From Aeromicrobium sp. Root236 (GTDB lineage: Bacteria; Actinomycetota; Actinomycetes; Propionibacteriales; Nocardioidaceae), in contig NZ_LMIS01000001.1 of assembly GCF_001428805.1 (NCBI RefSeq), positions 3,451,908-3,515,907 on the forward strand: a stretch of DNA of 64,000 nucleotides, read 5' to 3'. Both the position numbers and the translations under genes were made by a program. The notes beneath the pieces were generated by a model. The model was given only the letters and a program-made list of their open reading frames with translations. It was not told where the DNA came from and ran no database searches. The stretch's first letter is position 1; each line of letters starts with the position of its first letter. Below, in pieces: positions 8,204-16,461 of this stretch.

Positions 8204-8650
8204 TCAGGCGTGGGCGCGGCGTGGTCGGCTCACGACGGCGACGACCAGCCCGATGACGGCTGCCACCACGCAGGCAGTGGCGATCGAGCGCACGGTCGAG
8301 GTCGACATCGCGTCGTAGGTCGTCCCCGAGTCATCGCCCAGATCCGAGATCTGGGTGCCGAAGAAGAAGGCAAGCCAGGCACCGTTGGGCACGGCAGCCG
8401 TCGCTGCCGCGAACGCGATGGCACGCCACGTCCCTCGAGGATTCCTGACGGACAGGAGCACGAGTGCCGTGGCCGACAGCAGCGCCGAGATGACGCCCCA
8501 TCGCAGATAGCTGACGTTGTCGTGCGCGGTGGGCAGGTCGTTCATGAAGTATGTCGAAAGGCCGGCCCAGAAGTAGATCGGAATGCCGACCCCGACGTGC
8601 ACGCCGAGGGCGATGAGGGCTGCACTCGCCGCCGGACTCGAACGCGCCAT
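8204..8650 (-). CDS. Four-span membrane protein of unknown function
   Basis: This 148-residue hydrophobic protein has four predicted helices: about 10-28, 50-66, 76-95 and 120-140. The loop between the third and fourth is acidic (QISDLGDDSGTTYDAMS), and the C-terminus is basic (SRPRRAHA). No family is recognised. It lies 12 bases upstream of hen1 on the same strand, so it may be read with the RNA-repair pair, although nothing in the sequence ties it to repair. The start at 8650 (MARSSPAAS) is chosen from the hydrophobic pattern and is uncertain; upstream in-frame sequence is antisense to the next gene. Confidence 0.6.
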   Translation of the reverse strand: MARSSPAASAALIALGVHVGVGIPIYFWAGLSTYFMNDLPTAHDNVSYLRWGVISALLSATALVLLSVRNPRGTWRAIAFAAATAAVPNGAWLAFFFGTQISDLGDDSGTTYDAMSTSTVRSIATACVVAAVIGLVVAVVSRPRRAHA

Positions 8651-8671
8651 GCCGACATGGAACCACGCACC

Positions 8672-8677
8672 TAGGCT
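8672..8677 (+). promoter_or_regulatory. -10 hexamer of a leaderless promoter
   Basis: TAGGCT lies six bases before the ATG at 8684. No ribosome-binding site precedes this start. Confidence 0.5.
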
Positions 8678-8683
8678 GGCGGT

Positions 8684-10681
8684 ATGCCGAATCGCCTCGC
8701 GCAGGCCACCAGTCCCTACCTCCAGCAGCACGCCGACAACCCGGTCGACTGGTGGGAGTGGAGCGACGAGGCGCTGGCCGTCGCCCAGGAGCTGGACCGG
8801 CCGATCCTGCTGAGCGTGGGCTACGCCGCGTGCCACTGGTGCCACGTCATGGCGCACGAGTCGTTCGAGGACGCGGCGACGGCGGCGTACATGAACGACC
8901 ACTTCGTCAACATCAAGGTGGACCGCGAGGAGCGGCCCGACATCGACGCGGTCTACATGAAGGCGACCACCGCGATGACGGGCCAGGGCGGTTGGCCCAT
9001 GACGTGCGTGCTGACGCCGACGGGTGAGCCGTTCTTCGCCGGTACGTACTTCCCGCCCGAGCCGCGGCAGGGTGCGCCGGCGTTCACGCAGGTGCTGCAG
9101 GCGCTCGCGGAGGCCTGGCGTGACCGGCGCGACGAGGTGCTGAAGGTCAGCGGCGACGTGCTCGAGCACCTCCGGCAGAACACCGACACGGTGGGTGGGC
9201 CCCTGGGGCCCGACGAGCTCGACGAGGCGGTCGCCGAGCTGGCCAAGCAGTACGACGTGGAGGCCGGCGGATTCGGCACGAGCCCCAAGTTCCCGCCGTC
9301 GATGGTGCTGGAGTTCCTGCTGCGCAACGCCGCACGTACCGGCTCGGAGCAGGCGCTTGCGATGGTCGCGGGATCGTGCGAGGCGATGGCGCGGGGCGGC
9401 ATGTACGACCAGCTGTCGGGCGGGTTCGCGCGCTACAGCGTCGACCGGTTCTGGCGGGTGCCGCACTTCGAGAAGATGCTCTACGACAACGCGTTGCTCC
9501 TGCGGGTCTACCTGCACTGGTGGCGGCAGTCCGGCTCGCCGCTCGCCGAGCGGATCGCGCGCGAGACCGCCCGGTTCATGCTCGACGAGCTGCGTACGCC
9601 CGAGGGTGGGTTCGCGTCGGCGCTCGATGCCGACAGCGACGGCCACGAGGGCACCTTCTACGTGTGGAACCCCAACCAGCTCATGCGGCTGCTCGGCGCC
9701 GACGACGGGGCCTGGGCCGCCCAGCTGCTGGGGGTCACGGGGCCGGGCACGTTCGAGCGGGGCTTCTCGACCCTGCAGCTCCGGGTGGACCCTGACGACG
9801 CCGAGCGCTGGCATCGCGTACGCACGACGCTCCTCGCCGCCCGCGCTGAGCGCACCAGGCCGGCGCGCGACGACAAGGTCGTGGCGTCGTGGAACGGGCT
9901 GGCGATCACGGCGCTGGCCGAGGCGGCGGTGCTGCTCGACGAGCCCGACTTCGCCGACGCCGCCGTCGCGGCGGCGCAGCTGTTGGTCGACGTGCACCTG
10001 GCCGACGGCTTCGCGCGGACCTCACGCGACGGTGTCGCCGGCGGCAACTCGGCGGTGCTGGAGGACCACGGCGCGGTGGCCGAGGCGTTCATCGCGGTGC
10101 TCGGCATCACCGGCGAGGCGGTGTGGCTCGACCGTGCGCGGCTGCTGCTCGACCGGGTCGTGGAGCACTTCGTGGACCCCGAGGGCGGCTTCTTCGACAC
10201 CGCCGACGACTCCGAGAACCTCGTCGTACGCCCGAAGGACGCCTCTGACAACGCGTACCCCTCCGGCACGTCGGCGGCCGTCGCCGCGCTGCTGTCGTTC
10301 GCTGCCATCACCGGCGAGCACGGCTATCGCGCGGCCGCGGAGTCCGGCATCGCGTCGGCGGCGAACATCGCGACGCAGGTCCCGCGCTTCGCCGGCTGGA
10401 CGCTGGCGGCCGCTGAGGCCGTCGTCGCCGGGCCCCTGGAGGTCGCCGTCGTCGGTCCGCGCGAGGACCGTGCCGCGCTCCACCATGCAGCGGTGCGGCT
10501 GGCCTCGCCGGGTGCCGTGGTGATCGCCGGCGACGTCGGTCTCGCGATCCCGCTGTTCCAGCAGCGCGACCTCGTCGGCGGTCGCCCCGCGGCGTACGTC
10601 TGTGAGGGCTTCGTCTGTCGTCAGCCCGTGACGGACCCCGACGAGCTGCTGAGCTCGGTCAGTGGGCCAGCGCGAGCTTGA
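8684..10681 (+). CDS. YyaL-like thioredoxin-domain protein (DUF255, spermatogenesis-associated 20 family)
   Basis: This 665-residue protein belongs to the YyaL/SSP411 family. The N-terminal thioredoxin-like domain (about 1-165) has the CxxC motif CHWC at 50-53 and the flanking hallmarks NPVDWWEW and EERPDID. It is followed by an (alpha/alpha)6-barrel glycosidase-like region (about 200-560, e.g. GGMYDQLSGGFARYSVD and HFEKMLYDNA). The biochemical role is not established. It is the ortholog of M. tuberculosis Rv1084 and sits in the conserved order with trhA and the prenyl synthase. The start is supported by the TAGGCT leaderless box. Its last 23 bases overlap the convergent membrane-protein gene. 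Confidence 0.9.
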   Translation: MPNRLAQATSPYLQQHADNPVDWWEWSDEALAVAQELDRPILLSVGYAACHWCHVMAHESFEDAATAAYMNDHFVNIKVDREERPDIDAVYMKATTAMTGQGGWPMTCVLTPTGEPFFAGTYFPPEPRQGAPAFTQVLQALAEAWRDRRDEVLKVSGDVLEHLRQNTDTVGGPLGPDELDEAVAELAKQYDVEAGGFGTSPKFPPSMVLEFLLRNAARTGSEQALAMVAGSCEAMARGGMYDQLSGGFARYSVDRFWRVPHFEKMLYDNALLLRVYLHWWRQSGSPLAERIARETARFMLDELRTPEGGFASALDADSDGHEGTFYVWNPNQLMRLLGADDGAWAAQLLGVTGPGTFERGFSTLQLRVDPDDAERWHRVRTTLLAARAERTRPARDDKVVASWNGLAITALAEAAVLLDEPDFADAAVAAAQLLVDVHLADGFARTSRDGVAGGNSAVLEDHGAVAEAFIAVLGITGEAVWLDRARLLLDRVVEHFVDPEGGFFDTADDSENLVVRPKDASDNAYPSGTSAAVAALLSFAAITGEHGYRAAAESGIASAANIATQVPRFAGWTLAAAEAVVAGPLEVAVVGPREDRAALHHAAVRLASPGAVVIAGDVGLAIPLFQQRDLVGGRPAAYVCEGFVCRQPVTDPDELLSSVSGPARA

Positions 10682-11156
10682 GCCCGACGATCGCGAAGGC
10701 AACCGCCGCGAGGGCGAGCGACGCGATCCACGTGATTGCCGTGACGGGTCGCCCTTGAAGACGGCCGAGTGCGAATCCCGTGGCGGCGATGCGCGCGATG
10801 ACCCAGGCTTCGGCCAGCTCGAGGCAGACCTTGGCGGGCAGCCACTCGAAGGCGCCGACGGCCATGAACACCGCAGGCCCCGACGCCGCCGACATGATCG
10901 GAAGGCTGTCGCGCAGCACGACCGGCAGCGACGCGTGCCCGCCTTCGCGCACCGCGGATCCCAACCACTCGGAGTACGCGTGCGCGGCGAACGTGGACAC
11001 CGCGGTGCCCAGCACGATCGCGAGCCCGGCGCCGCTGCGTACGTCCTTGTTGTAGAGCACGATGAGCGACGACAGCACCAGGATGTTGCCGTAGACGTAC
11101 GCGGAGATGCGGTCGGCCGCCTCGTCGCGGCTGGGCGGCCGGTTTCGTCGGGTCAC
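10659..11156 (-). CDS. Conserved membrane protein of unknown function
   Basis: This 165-residue protein has about four hydrophobic segments: roughly 19-34 (YGNILVLSSLIVLY), 42-58, 85-100 and 140-160. An Arg/Asp-rich N-terminus (RRNRPPSRDEAADR) precedes the first helix. No characterised family is recognised; the layout loosely resembles CCC1/VIT-type membrane proteins but no metal-site motif is visible. GTG 11156 is chosen because it falls five bases after the trhA stop (11161), so the two genes are probably an operon; longer in-frame versions read into trhA. It overlaps the yyaL-like 3' end by 23 bases. Confidence 0.65.
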   Translation of the reverse strand: MTRRNRPPSRDEAADRISAYVYGNILVLSSLIVLYNKDVRSGAGLAIVLGTAVSTFAAHAYSEWLGSAVREGGHASLPVVLRDSLPIMSAASGPAVFMAVGAFEWLPAKVCLELAEAWVIARIAATGFALGRLQGRPVTAITWIASLALAAVAFAIVGLKLALAH

Positions 11157-11160
11157 GCGG

Positions 11161-11862
11161 TCAGTGCTTCTGGTACGCCAGCAGGCTGACGCCGATGTAG
11201 TGCACGATGAACGCCGCGATCGTGAACGCGTGGAAGATCTCGTGGAAGCCGAAGTACTTCGGCGACGGATCGGGCCACTTGAACCCATAGACGACGGCGC
11301 CCAGCGAGTAGAGCGCGCCGCCGGTGATCAACAGGACGAGCACCGCGGTCGAGGCGTTGTCGACGAACTCGGGGAAGTAGAGCACCGCGGCCCAGCCCAG
11401 CAGCAGGTAGAGCGGCACGTACAGCCAGCGCGGGGCGCCGATCCAGAAGATCTTGAACGCGACGCCGAGCAACGCGCCGCCCCACACGAGGGAGAGCATG
11501 ATCGCCGCGTGCTGCTTGGACAGCAGGAGCAGCGAGAACGGCGTGTAGGACCCGGCGATGAGCAGGAAGATGTTGGCGTGGTCGAAGCGTTTCCAGAAAC
11601 CCTTGACCCGGTCGTTCCAGGTGCCGCGGTGGTAGACCGCGCTGACGCCGAACAGCAGCATCGAGCTGACCATGAACACCGCCACGCCGATGCGCACCAG
11701 GATGTCGTCGGAGATGACCAGCATGACGATGAACGCGAAGAACGCCAGGGGCAGGGTGATGGCATGCAGCCACCCGCGCAGCTTGGGCTTGATCTCGTCG
11801 ACGGTCTCGCGGATCCGGTCGGTCGCCTCGTGCACGATGCCCTCAGGCTGCCGGTCGGTCAT
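11161..11862 (-). CDS. trhA: TrhA/hemolysin III family (PAQR-like) membrane protein
   Basis: This 233-residue seven-helix membrane protein of the hemolysin III/PAQR superfamily is linked in bacteria to membrane-energetics homeostasis rather than true haemolysis. The conserved zinc-site residues are visible: SAVYHRG near 79-85 with the partner FDHANIF near 97, and FHEIFHAF near the C-terminus. ATG 11862 is preferred to GTG 11868 because TACGCT lies six bases upstream of the ATG, matching the leaderless pattern. It is divergent from the prenyl synthase gene with 41 bases between starts, the same arrangement as Rv1085c/Rv1086. Confidence 0.9.
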   Translation of the reverse strand: MTDRQPEGIVHEATDRIRETVDEIKPKLRGWLHAITLPLAFFAFIVMLVISDDILVRIGVAVFMVSSMLLFGVSAVYHRGTWNDRVKGFWKRFDHANIFLLIAGSYTPFSLLLLSKQHAAIMLSLVWGGALLGVAFKIFWIGAPRWLYVPLYLLLGWAAVLYFPEFVDNASTAVLVLLITGGALYSLGAVVYGFKWPDPSPKYFGFHEIFHAFTIAAFIVHYIGVSLLAYQKH

Positions 11863-11868
11863 GCGCAC

Positions 11869-11874
11869 AGCGTA
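11869..11874 (-). promoter_or_regulatory. -10 hexamer of a leaderless promoter for trhA
   Basis: Minus-strand TACGCT lies six bases before the ATG at 11862. It excludes the alternative GTG at 11868, which directly abuts the hexamer. Confidence 0.5.
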
Positions 11875-11890
11875 GTGCGTGGACGGGTAC

Positions 11891-11896
11891 TACTCT
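11891..11896 (+). promoter_or_regulatory. -10 hexamer of a leaderless promoter for the prenyl synthase
   Basis: TACTCT lies seven bases before the ATG at 11904, arranged divergently from the trhA promoter. Confidence 0.5.
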
Positions 11897-11903
11897 GGCC
11901 CGC

Positions 11904-12665
11904 ATGGGAGTGAGCGATCTCGCGTACGGCGTGTACGAGCGGCGACTCGTCAAGCGCCTCGATCCCGCCCGCCTCCCGCACCACGTGGGAGCGATCGTCG
12001 ACGGCAACCGGCGCTGGGCCAAGGGCGCCGGCACCCGGTTCGAGCACGGCTACCAGGCCGGTGCCGACAAGATCTCGGAGTTCGCGCAGTGGTGCGACGA
12101 GCTGGGTGTGGAGATCGTCACACTGTGGCTCCTGTCGACCGACAACCTCCAGCGCTCGCCCGAGGAGGTCGGCAGCATCCTCGCCGCCGTCGAGGGCCTG
12201 ATGGAGAAGCTGTCGGCCGAGCAGCGCTGGTCGCTCGCGGTGATCGGCAACCTCGACATGCTGCCCGACGAGTCGGCCGGGCGGATGAAGCGGCTCGCCG
12301 ACTCGACCTCGGGCGTCAAGGGCATGCGGGTCAACATCTGCGTCGGATACGGCGGCCGCCAGGAGCTCACCGACGCGATGCGCTCGCTGCTGCTGGACCA
12401 GGCGTCCAAAGGCCGCAGCCTCGCCGAGGTCGCCGAGACGCTCGAGGTCGACGACATCGCCGAGCACCTCTACACCAAGGGCCAGCCCGACCCTGACCTC
12501 GTCATCCGTACGTCGGGGGAGCAGCGGCTGTCGGGCTTCCTGCTGTGGCAGAGCGTGCACTCGGAGTTCTACTTCAGTGATGCCCTGTGGCCCGCGTTCC
12601 GCCACGTCGACTTCCTCCGCGCGATGCGCTCGTATGCCGCAAGGGAACGCCGCTTCGGTCAGTGA
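11904..12665 (+). CDS. cis-prenyltransferase, probable short-chain (2Z,6E)-farnesyl diphosphate synthase
   Basis: This 253-residue cytosolic isoprenyl transferase condenses isopentenyl diphosphate with an allylic diphosphate, feeding decaprenyl or undecaprenyl phosphate synthesis for the cell wall. The catalytic Asp is D33 in VDGNRRWAKG, and the C-terminal RTSGEQRLSGFLLWQ and EFYFSDALWP motifs are intact. Long-chain UppS enzymes usually read MDGNGRWA. The VDGNRRWA variant matches, from memory, M. tuberculosis Rv1086, which makes Z-farnesyl diphosphate, and the genomic position next to trhA is also that of Rv1086. The product-length assignment is inference. The start is supported by the TACTCT box. 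Confidence 0.88.
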   Translation: MGVSDLAYGVYERRLVKRLDPARLPHHVGAIVDGNRRWAKGAGTRFEHGYQAGADKISEFAQWCDELGVEIVTLWLLSTDNLQRSPEEVGSILAAVEGLMEKLSAEQRWSLAVIGNLDMLPDESAGRMKRLADSTSGVKGMRVNICVGYGGRQELTDAMRSLLLDQASKGRSLAEVAETLEVDDIAEHLYTKGQPDPDLVIRTSGEQRLSGFLLWQSVHSEFYFSDALWPAFRHVDFLRAMRSYAARERRFGQ

Positions 12666-12819
12666 GCTCGACTCGTACCCTGTCGACTTCATCGCGTGGA
12701 GAAGTGGCAGGGATCGGGCTCCCTGGAACAACCCGCCTCGCTACGACCCGACCGGAAGAACGCCACCGTGGAGTCCGCGCTGACTGCTCGGGGCGTGCCG
12801 GTGGGCCGCCGGGCGGGGG

Positions 12820-14073
12820 TCAGGCGGCTTGGGGGCGGGTGGTTTGTCGTCGCCGGCGGAGGCCTCGGCCGTTGCGGTTGGTGAACTCGAATCCGGTGAC
12901 GGCGTTGCCTGTGATGTGGAGTCGGCCGCGGTGGAGGAGGTGGTGGCACCGAACGCACAACCCGACAAGAACGTCGAGGTCGGTGGGTCCGCCGTGGGAC
13001 CACCAGATCACATGGTGGATCTCCAGGTGGGTGTGGTGGCAACCAGGGGTGGCGCAGACACCCTTCTGGCGGGCGAGGACGGCACGGCGTTGCAGCAGAG
13101 TGGGTTGATACTTGACGGTCCCGGCGTTCAGGATCTGCGCTTGTTGGCCGTCGCGGTGCTGGGTGAGGAACGCGGTGGTGTCGCCGATGCATGCCAGGTA
13201 CATCAGCAGGTGGGGTCCGATCGCTCCGTGCCCGGCAAGCGTCGCCGGCTCAGTCTCGGGCATCGGATCGGGTGTGGTGAACGGGTTGTCGGTGGCGTTC
13301 TGGACGTGGTCGGCGGCTGCGGCGACGGTGTCGGCGTCGACGAACACCGAGAGGTGGGGTCGGACCCCTTTGTCGGAGGGCAGGCCGTTGGCCAAGATGG
13401 CGTCGAGCAGGTCGTCGAAGCCCTGGACCCGGCGTTCTGATCCGGTGCGGTCGTCGTCCTTGTCGCGGGGTGCTGACACCGAATCGAGCACGGTCTTGAG
13501 CTTGGCGCCGGTGACGGTGTTGAGGAAGCCATTCACGTGCCATCCGTCGGGGACGGCTTCGACGCTGATGTCCTCGCGATCCATGCCTCGTTCCCACGCG
13601 TCGTCGAGGTCCTCGGGATGGATGACGTCCTTGAGGTGCTTGATGGCCTCGAACAGGTCCGCTGGTGCGTGCTCCAACGCCACGCCGAGCAGGAGCTCCT
13701 CATACAGACGCATCGGCTCCACACCGACGTGACGCAATCCGTAGGCGAACGCGCGGACATGCTGAGCACTGATCCGGCCGTCGAAAGCCGCCTCGGCGAC
13801 CAGCGGAAGGCCGCGGGCGACGACTGCACCGCGGACCAGGGCGTTGGCTTCACCTGAGTTCATCCGCAGCTGGTTGCGCACCCACGTGTTCAGGGTCGAG
13901 GCGCCATCGAGCTCGTAGTCCTTGGACGTTTGCAGCTCGCCCAACAGTGCGGCTTGGGCTGCGTCGATCGCGTGCCGGGCCTCCTGGAGAGCCCGCAGTT
14001 GCTCACGCGTGTCACCGGTTCGCAATGTCTTCGCGGCGGTGCGCATCGCGTCGATCGTGGGCTGCGGATTCAC
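12820..14073 (-). CDS. DUF222/13E12-family protein with HNH nuclease domain
   Basis: This 417-residue protein belongs to the 13E12-repeat family abundant in actinobacteria. The helical DUF222 region (about 1-280) is followed by a C-terminal HNH domain. There the zinc/metal ligands are visible as CATPGCHHTHLEIHHVIWW, then CVRCHHLLHRGRL. The family is multicopy and often associated with mobile or repetitive loci; its biological target is not established. GTG 14073 is supported by an unusually good promoter (TTGTCA, 17-base spacer, TACAAT) six bases upstream. It is absent from the conserved gene order and appears to be an insertion between the prenyl synthase and phoH2. The 154 bases to the prenyl synthase hold nothing I recognise. 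Confidence 0.88.
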   Translation of the reverse strand: MNPQPTIDAMRTAAKTLRTGDTREQLRALQEARHAIDAAQAALLGELQTSKDYELDGASTLNTWVRNQLRMNSGEANALVRGAVVARGLPLVAEAAFDGRISAQHVRAFAYGLRHVGVEPMRLYEELLLGVALEHAPADLFEAIKHLKDVIHPEDLDDAWERGMDREDISVEAVPDGWHVNGFLNTVTGAKLKTVLDSVSAPRDKDDDRTGSERRVQGFDDLLDAILANGLPSDKGVRPHLSVFVDADTVAAAADHVQNATDNPFTTPDPMPETEPATLAGHGAIGPHLLMYLACIGDTTAFLTQHRDGQQAQILNAGTVKYQPTLLQRRAVLARQKGVCATPGCHHTHLEIHHVIWWSHGGPTDLDVLVGLCVRCHHLLHRGRLHITGNAVTGFEFTNRNGRGLRRRRQTTRPQAA

Positions 14074-14079
14074 ACTTTC

Positions 14080-14108
14080 ATTGTAGTCGAACAGACGTTC
14101 GATGACAA
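14080..14108 (-). promoter_or_regulatory. Full sigma-70-type leaderless promoter of the HNH gene
   Basis: On the minus strand, -35 TTGTCA (14103-14108), a 17-base spacer and -10 TACAAT (14080-14085) lie six bases before the GTG start at 14073. It is the best promoter in the window and lies in a locally AT-richer patch. Confidence 0.65.
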
Positions 14109-14203
14109 CAGGTAATTTGCTGGAATGGCAGATCGTATCGCGTGTCAGACCCGTCTGAAAGAATGGACACTCGGCACGTGTCCGGCGGCCCGTACGCCCG
14201 ACA

Positions 14204-14737
14204 TCAGCGCAGCGTTTGGACCACCTGGGACACGAGAGTGACCTTCTGCGAGGCGCCCTTCGTGATGATCCAGCTGGGCGGCGGAGCGTCCGGTCGGGAA
14301 ATGCCTTGGCCTTCGCTGGCGATCCCGATCGTGTAGCGCGGCGCGTACGGCACCGTGATGGTCAAGTGGGCCTCGCACGCGCCCATGATCGGCTCGGCAT
14401 CCTTCGGGACGTCGACGGTCGTGAAGGTGGCAGTGGGCTCCTTGGTGTTCGGACCCGCGACGTAGACCTGCGGCGGAAGGTTCGCGGGCCCGAGCACCGG
14501 GCATCCCTCTCTGTCGGTCGCGTAGGCGTCGATGCCGGCCACGTCACGGATCGTCAGCCGGAGGACATGGGTCTTCGGATCACCCGGCCGCGGCACGTAC
14601 GTCTCCTCGGGAGCGGGAGTGCGACTGGCCTTCGCCGGGCTCGCCTCGGTCGCGGGCGACGCGTCTCCGGAGCTGCCATGGCAACCGCTGAGTGTGATGC
14701 CGAGGATCGCGACCAGGACGATCGATGTGCCTCGCAT
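14204..14737 (-). CDS. Putative lipoprotein
   Basis: This 177-residue secreted protein has a short basic start, a hydrophobic stretch (IVLVAILGIT) and lipobox LSGC with the lipidated Cys at position 19. A Ser/Pro/Ala-rich linker (about 20-48) is followed by a compact beta-rich domain containing Cys residues (DREGCPVLG, MGACEAHLTI) that may form a disulfide. No family is recognised. TAGCGT six bases upstream of the ATG supports a leaderless start. The 130 bases on its 3' side are AT-richer than average and hold only the HNH promoter. Confidence 0.75.
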   Translation of the reverse strand: MRGTSIVLVAILGITLSGCHGSSGDASPATEASPAKASRTPAPEETYVPRPGDPKTHVLRLTIRDVAGIDAYATDREGCPVLGPANLPPQVYVAGPNTKEPTATFTTVDVPKDAEPIMGACEAHLTITVPYAPRYTIGIASEGQGISRPDAPPPSWIITKGASQKVTLVSQVVQTLR

Positions 14738-14743
14738 CCCGTG

Positions 14744-14749
14744 ACGCTA
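14744..14749 (-). promoter_or_regulatory. -10 hexamer of a leaderless promoter for the lipoprotein
   Basis: Minus-strand TAGCGT lies six bases before the ATG at 14737. Confidence 0.45.
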
Positions 14750-14974
14750 TCGGTCGATCGACACCCTGTCCGCAGAACGGCGGCTCCCGCTCCGCTCCCC
14801 ACCTCAACCACCGATTGTTCACACGCTCGTGACCTGCCGTCAGCGTGTCGCGACCGGAATCGGCGACTCGCGGTCGTACGTTCGAGATGTGTTGACGCTC
14901 GCCCCTGAGCCCCGATTTCCCGCCCACGAGTAGGGCCGGCGCAGGGTGCGCGCGGGCTCGTTGAGGAGACAGTT

Positions 14975-16303
14975 GTGGCCGCAACGCGCACGAAGAAGCC
15001 GAGCACGAGCCCTGTCCGCCGCACGTACGTCCTGGACACCAGCGTCCTGCTCGCGGACCCCAACGCGGTCAACCGGTTCCACGAGCACGAGGTGGTCATA
15101 CCCGTCGTGGTGATCACCGAGCTCGAGGGCAAGCGCCACGACCCGGAGCTCGGCTACTTCGCCCGCAGCGCCCTGCGCTTCCTCGACGACCTGCGGGTGC
15201 TGCACGGCACCCTCGACGTGCCGCTGCCGATCGGCGACGAGGGTGGCACGATCCGCGTCGAGCTCAACCACACCGACTCGTCCTCGCTGCCGTCCGGCTT
15301 CCGCCTCGGCGACAACGACACCCGCATCCTGTCCGTCGCACGCAACCTCGCCAACGAGGGCAATGACGTCACGATCGTCTCCAAGGACCTGCCGATGCGG
15401 GTCAAGGCGTCGGCCGTCGGCCTGATCGCCGAGGAGTACCGCGCCGAGCTCGCCCTCGAATCGGGCTGGACCGGCATGCGTGAGCTCGAGGTCGAGAGCA
15501 TCGACCTCGACACCCTCTACGAAGGCGGCACCCTCGACCTCCCGGAGGCGCGCGACCTGCCGTGCCACACGGGCCTCGTGCTGCTGTCCGACAAGGGCAG
15601 CGGGCTGGGCCGGGTCACCGCCGACAAGGAGGTGCAGCTCGTACGCGGCGACCGCGACGCGTTCGGCATCCACGGCCGGTCCGCCGAGCAGCGGGTCGCC
15701 CTCGACCTCCTGCTCGACCCCGACATCGGCATCGTCTCGCTCGGCGGCCGGGCGGGCACCGGCAAGTCGGCGCTCGCGCTGTGCGCAGGCCTCGAGGCGA
15801 CCATGGAGCGCAGCCAGCACAAGAAGGTCGTGATCTTCCGCCCGCTGTACGCCGTGGGTGGCCAGGAGCTCGGCTACCTCCCCGGCAGCGAGTCCGAGAA
15901 GATGGGTCCCTGGGGTCAGGCGGTGTTCGACACCCTCGGCGCCGTCGCCTCGCCGGCCGTCATCGAGGAGATCCTCGACCGCGGCATGCTCGAGGTCCTG
16001 CCGCTGACCCACATCCGCGGGCGCTCGCTGCACGACTCGTACGTCATCGTGGACGAGGCCCAGTCGCTCGAGCGCAACGTCCTGCTGACGGTGCTGTCGC
16101 GCATCGGCGCCAACTCCAAGGTCGTCCTCACGCACGACGTCGCCCAGCGCGACAACCTGCGGGTGGGCCGCCACGACGGCGTGGTCGCCGTGGTCGAGAA
16201 GCTCAAGGGCCACCCGCTGTTCGCCCACGTCACGCTGACGCGCTCGGAGCGCTCGCCGGTCGCGGCGCTGGTGACCGAGATGCTTGAGGATGTCACCTTG
16301 TAG
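14975..16303 (+). CDS. phoH2: PhoH2: PIN-domain/PhoH RNA helicase-nuclease
   Basis: This 442-residue fusion has an N-terminal PIN ribonuclease domain and a C-terminal PhoH ATPase. The PIN acidic residues start with [12 protein letters not shown] (about 18-29), with further ones at [10 protein letters not shown] and [11 protein letters not shown]. The PhoH half has Walker [14 protein letters not shown] near 260 and Walker B VIVDEAQS near 358. PhoH2 proteins are ATP-dependent, sequence-specific RNA-unwinding nucleases that often derive from toxin-antitoxin loci. GTG 14975 has GAGGAG seven bases upstream (14963-14968). Upstream, 237 bases separate it from the lipoprotein gene; I see no coding region there. 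It is the ortholog of Rv1095. Confidence 0.94.
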   Translation: MAATRTKKPSTSPVRRTYVLDTSVLLADPNAVNRFHEHEVVIPVVVITELEGKRHDPELGYFARSALRFLDDLRVLHGTLDVPLPIGDEGGTIRVELNHTDSSSLPSGFRLGDNDTRILSVARNLANEGNDVTIVSKDLPMRVKASAVGLIAEEYRAELALESGWTGMRELEVESIDLDTLYEGGTLDLPEARDLPCHTGLVLLSDKGSGLGRVTADKEVQLVRGDRDAFGIHGRSAEQRVALDLLLDPDIGIVSLGGRAGTGKSALALCAGLEATMERSQHKKVVIFRPLYAVGGQELGYLPGSESEKMGPWGQAVFDTLGAVASPAVIEEILDRGMLEVLPLTHIRGRSLHDSYVIVDEAQSLERNVLLTVLSRIGANSKVVLTHDVAQRDNLRVGRHDGVVAVVEKLKGHPLFAHVTLTRSERSPVAALVTEMLEDVTL

Positions 16304-16311
16304 GACGACGG

Positions 16312-16379
16312 CCACGTTGGGAGTCCACGGGTGGGGAGACGTTCCTCTCCCGTGGCTTCCTTCCAACGATCCAACGTGG
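16312..16379 (+). terminator. Nested inverted repeats downstream of phoH2
   Basis: The outer arms CCACGTTGG (16312-16320) and CCAACGTGG (16371-16379) are perfectly complementary. The inner arms CCACGGG (16325-16331) and CCCGTGG (16349-16355) form a second hairpin inside. There is no T-tract. It lies nine bases after the phoH2 stop, so a terminator or RNA-processing structure is likely. Confidence 0.55.
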
Positions 16380-16461
16380 GGGCGCGAAGTCGACCGGATG
16401 TCGCGGACATGTGGCGGCATCCGGACTGGGCCGGCCGGGTGCGGCCGACCAGACTTGAGCG

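Noticed and set aside
11107..11913. Plus-strand open frame through trhA (268 codons)
   Set aside because: Antisense to trhA, which has intact metal-site residues; translation is Arg/Gln/Asp-rich low complexity.
12666..12819. tRNA or small RNA gene in the intergenic gap
   Set aside because: I found no cloverleaf-compatible arms or TTCGAATCC-type T loop here or in the other gaps of 130-240 bases (14074-14203, 14738-14974, 37783-37993, 60140-60378).
12820..14073. HNH/DUF222 gene as a homing endonuclease or active mobile element
   Set aside because: No intron, intein, terminal repeats or target duplication visible; the family is often chromosomal and multicopy.
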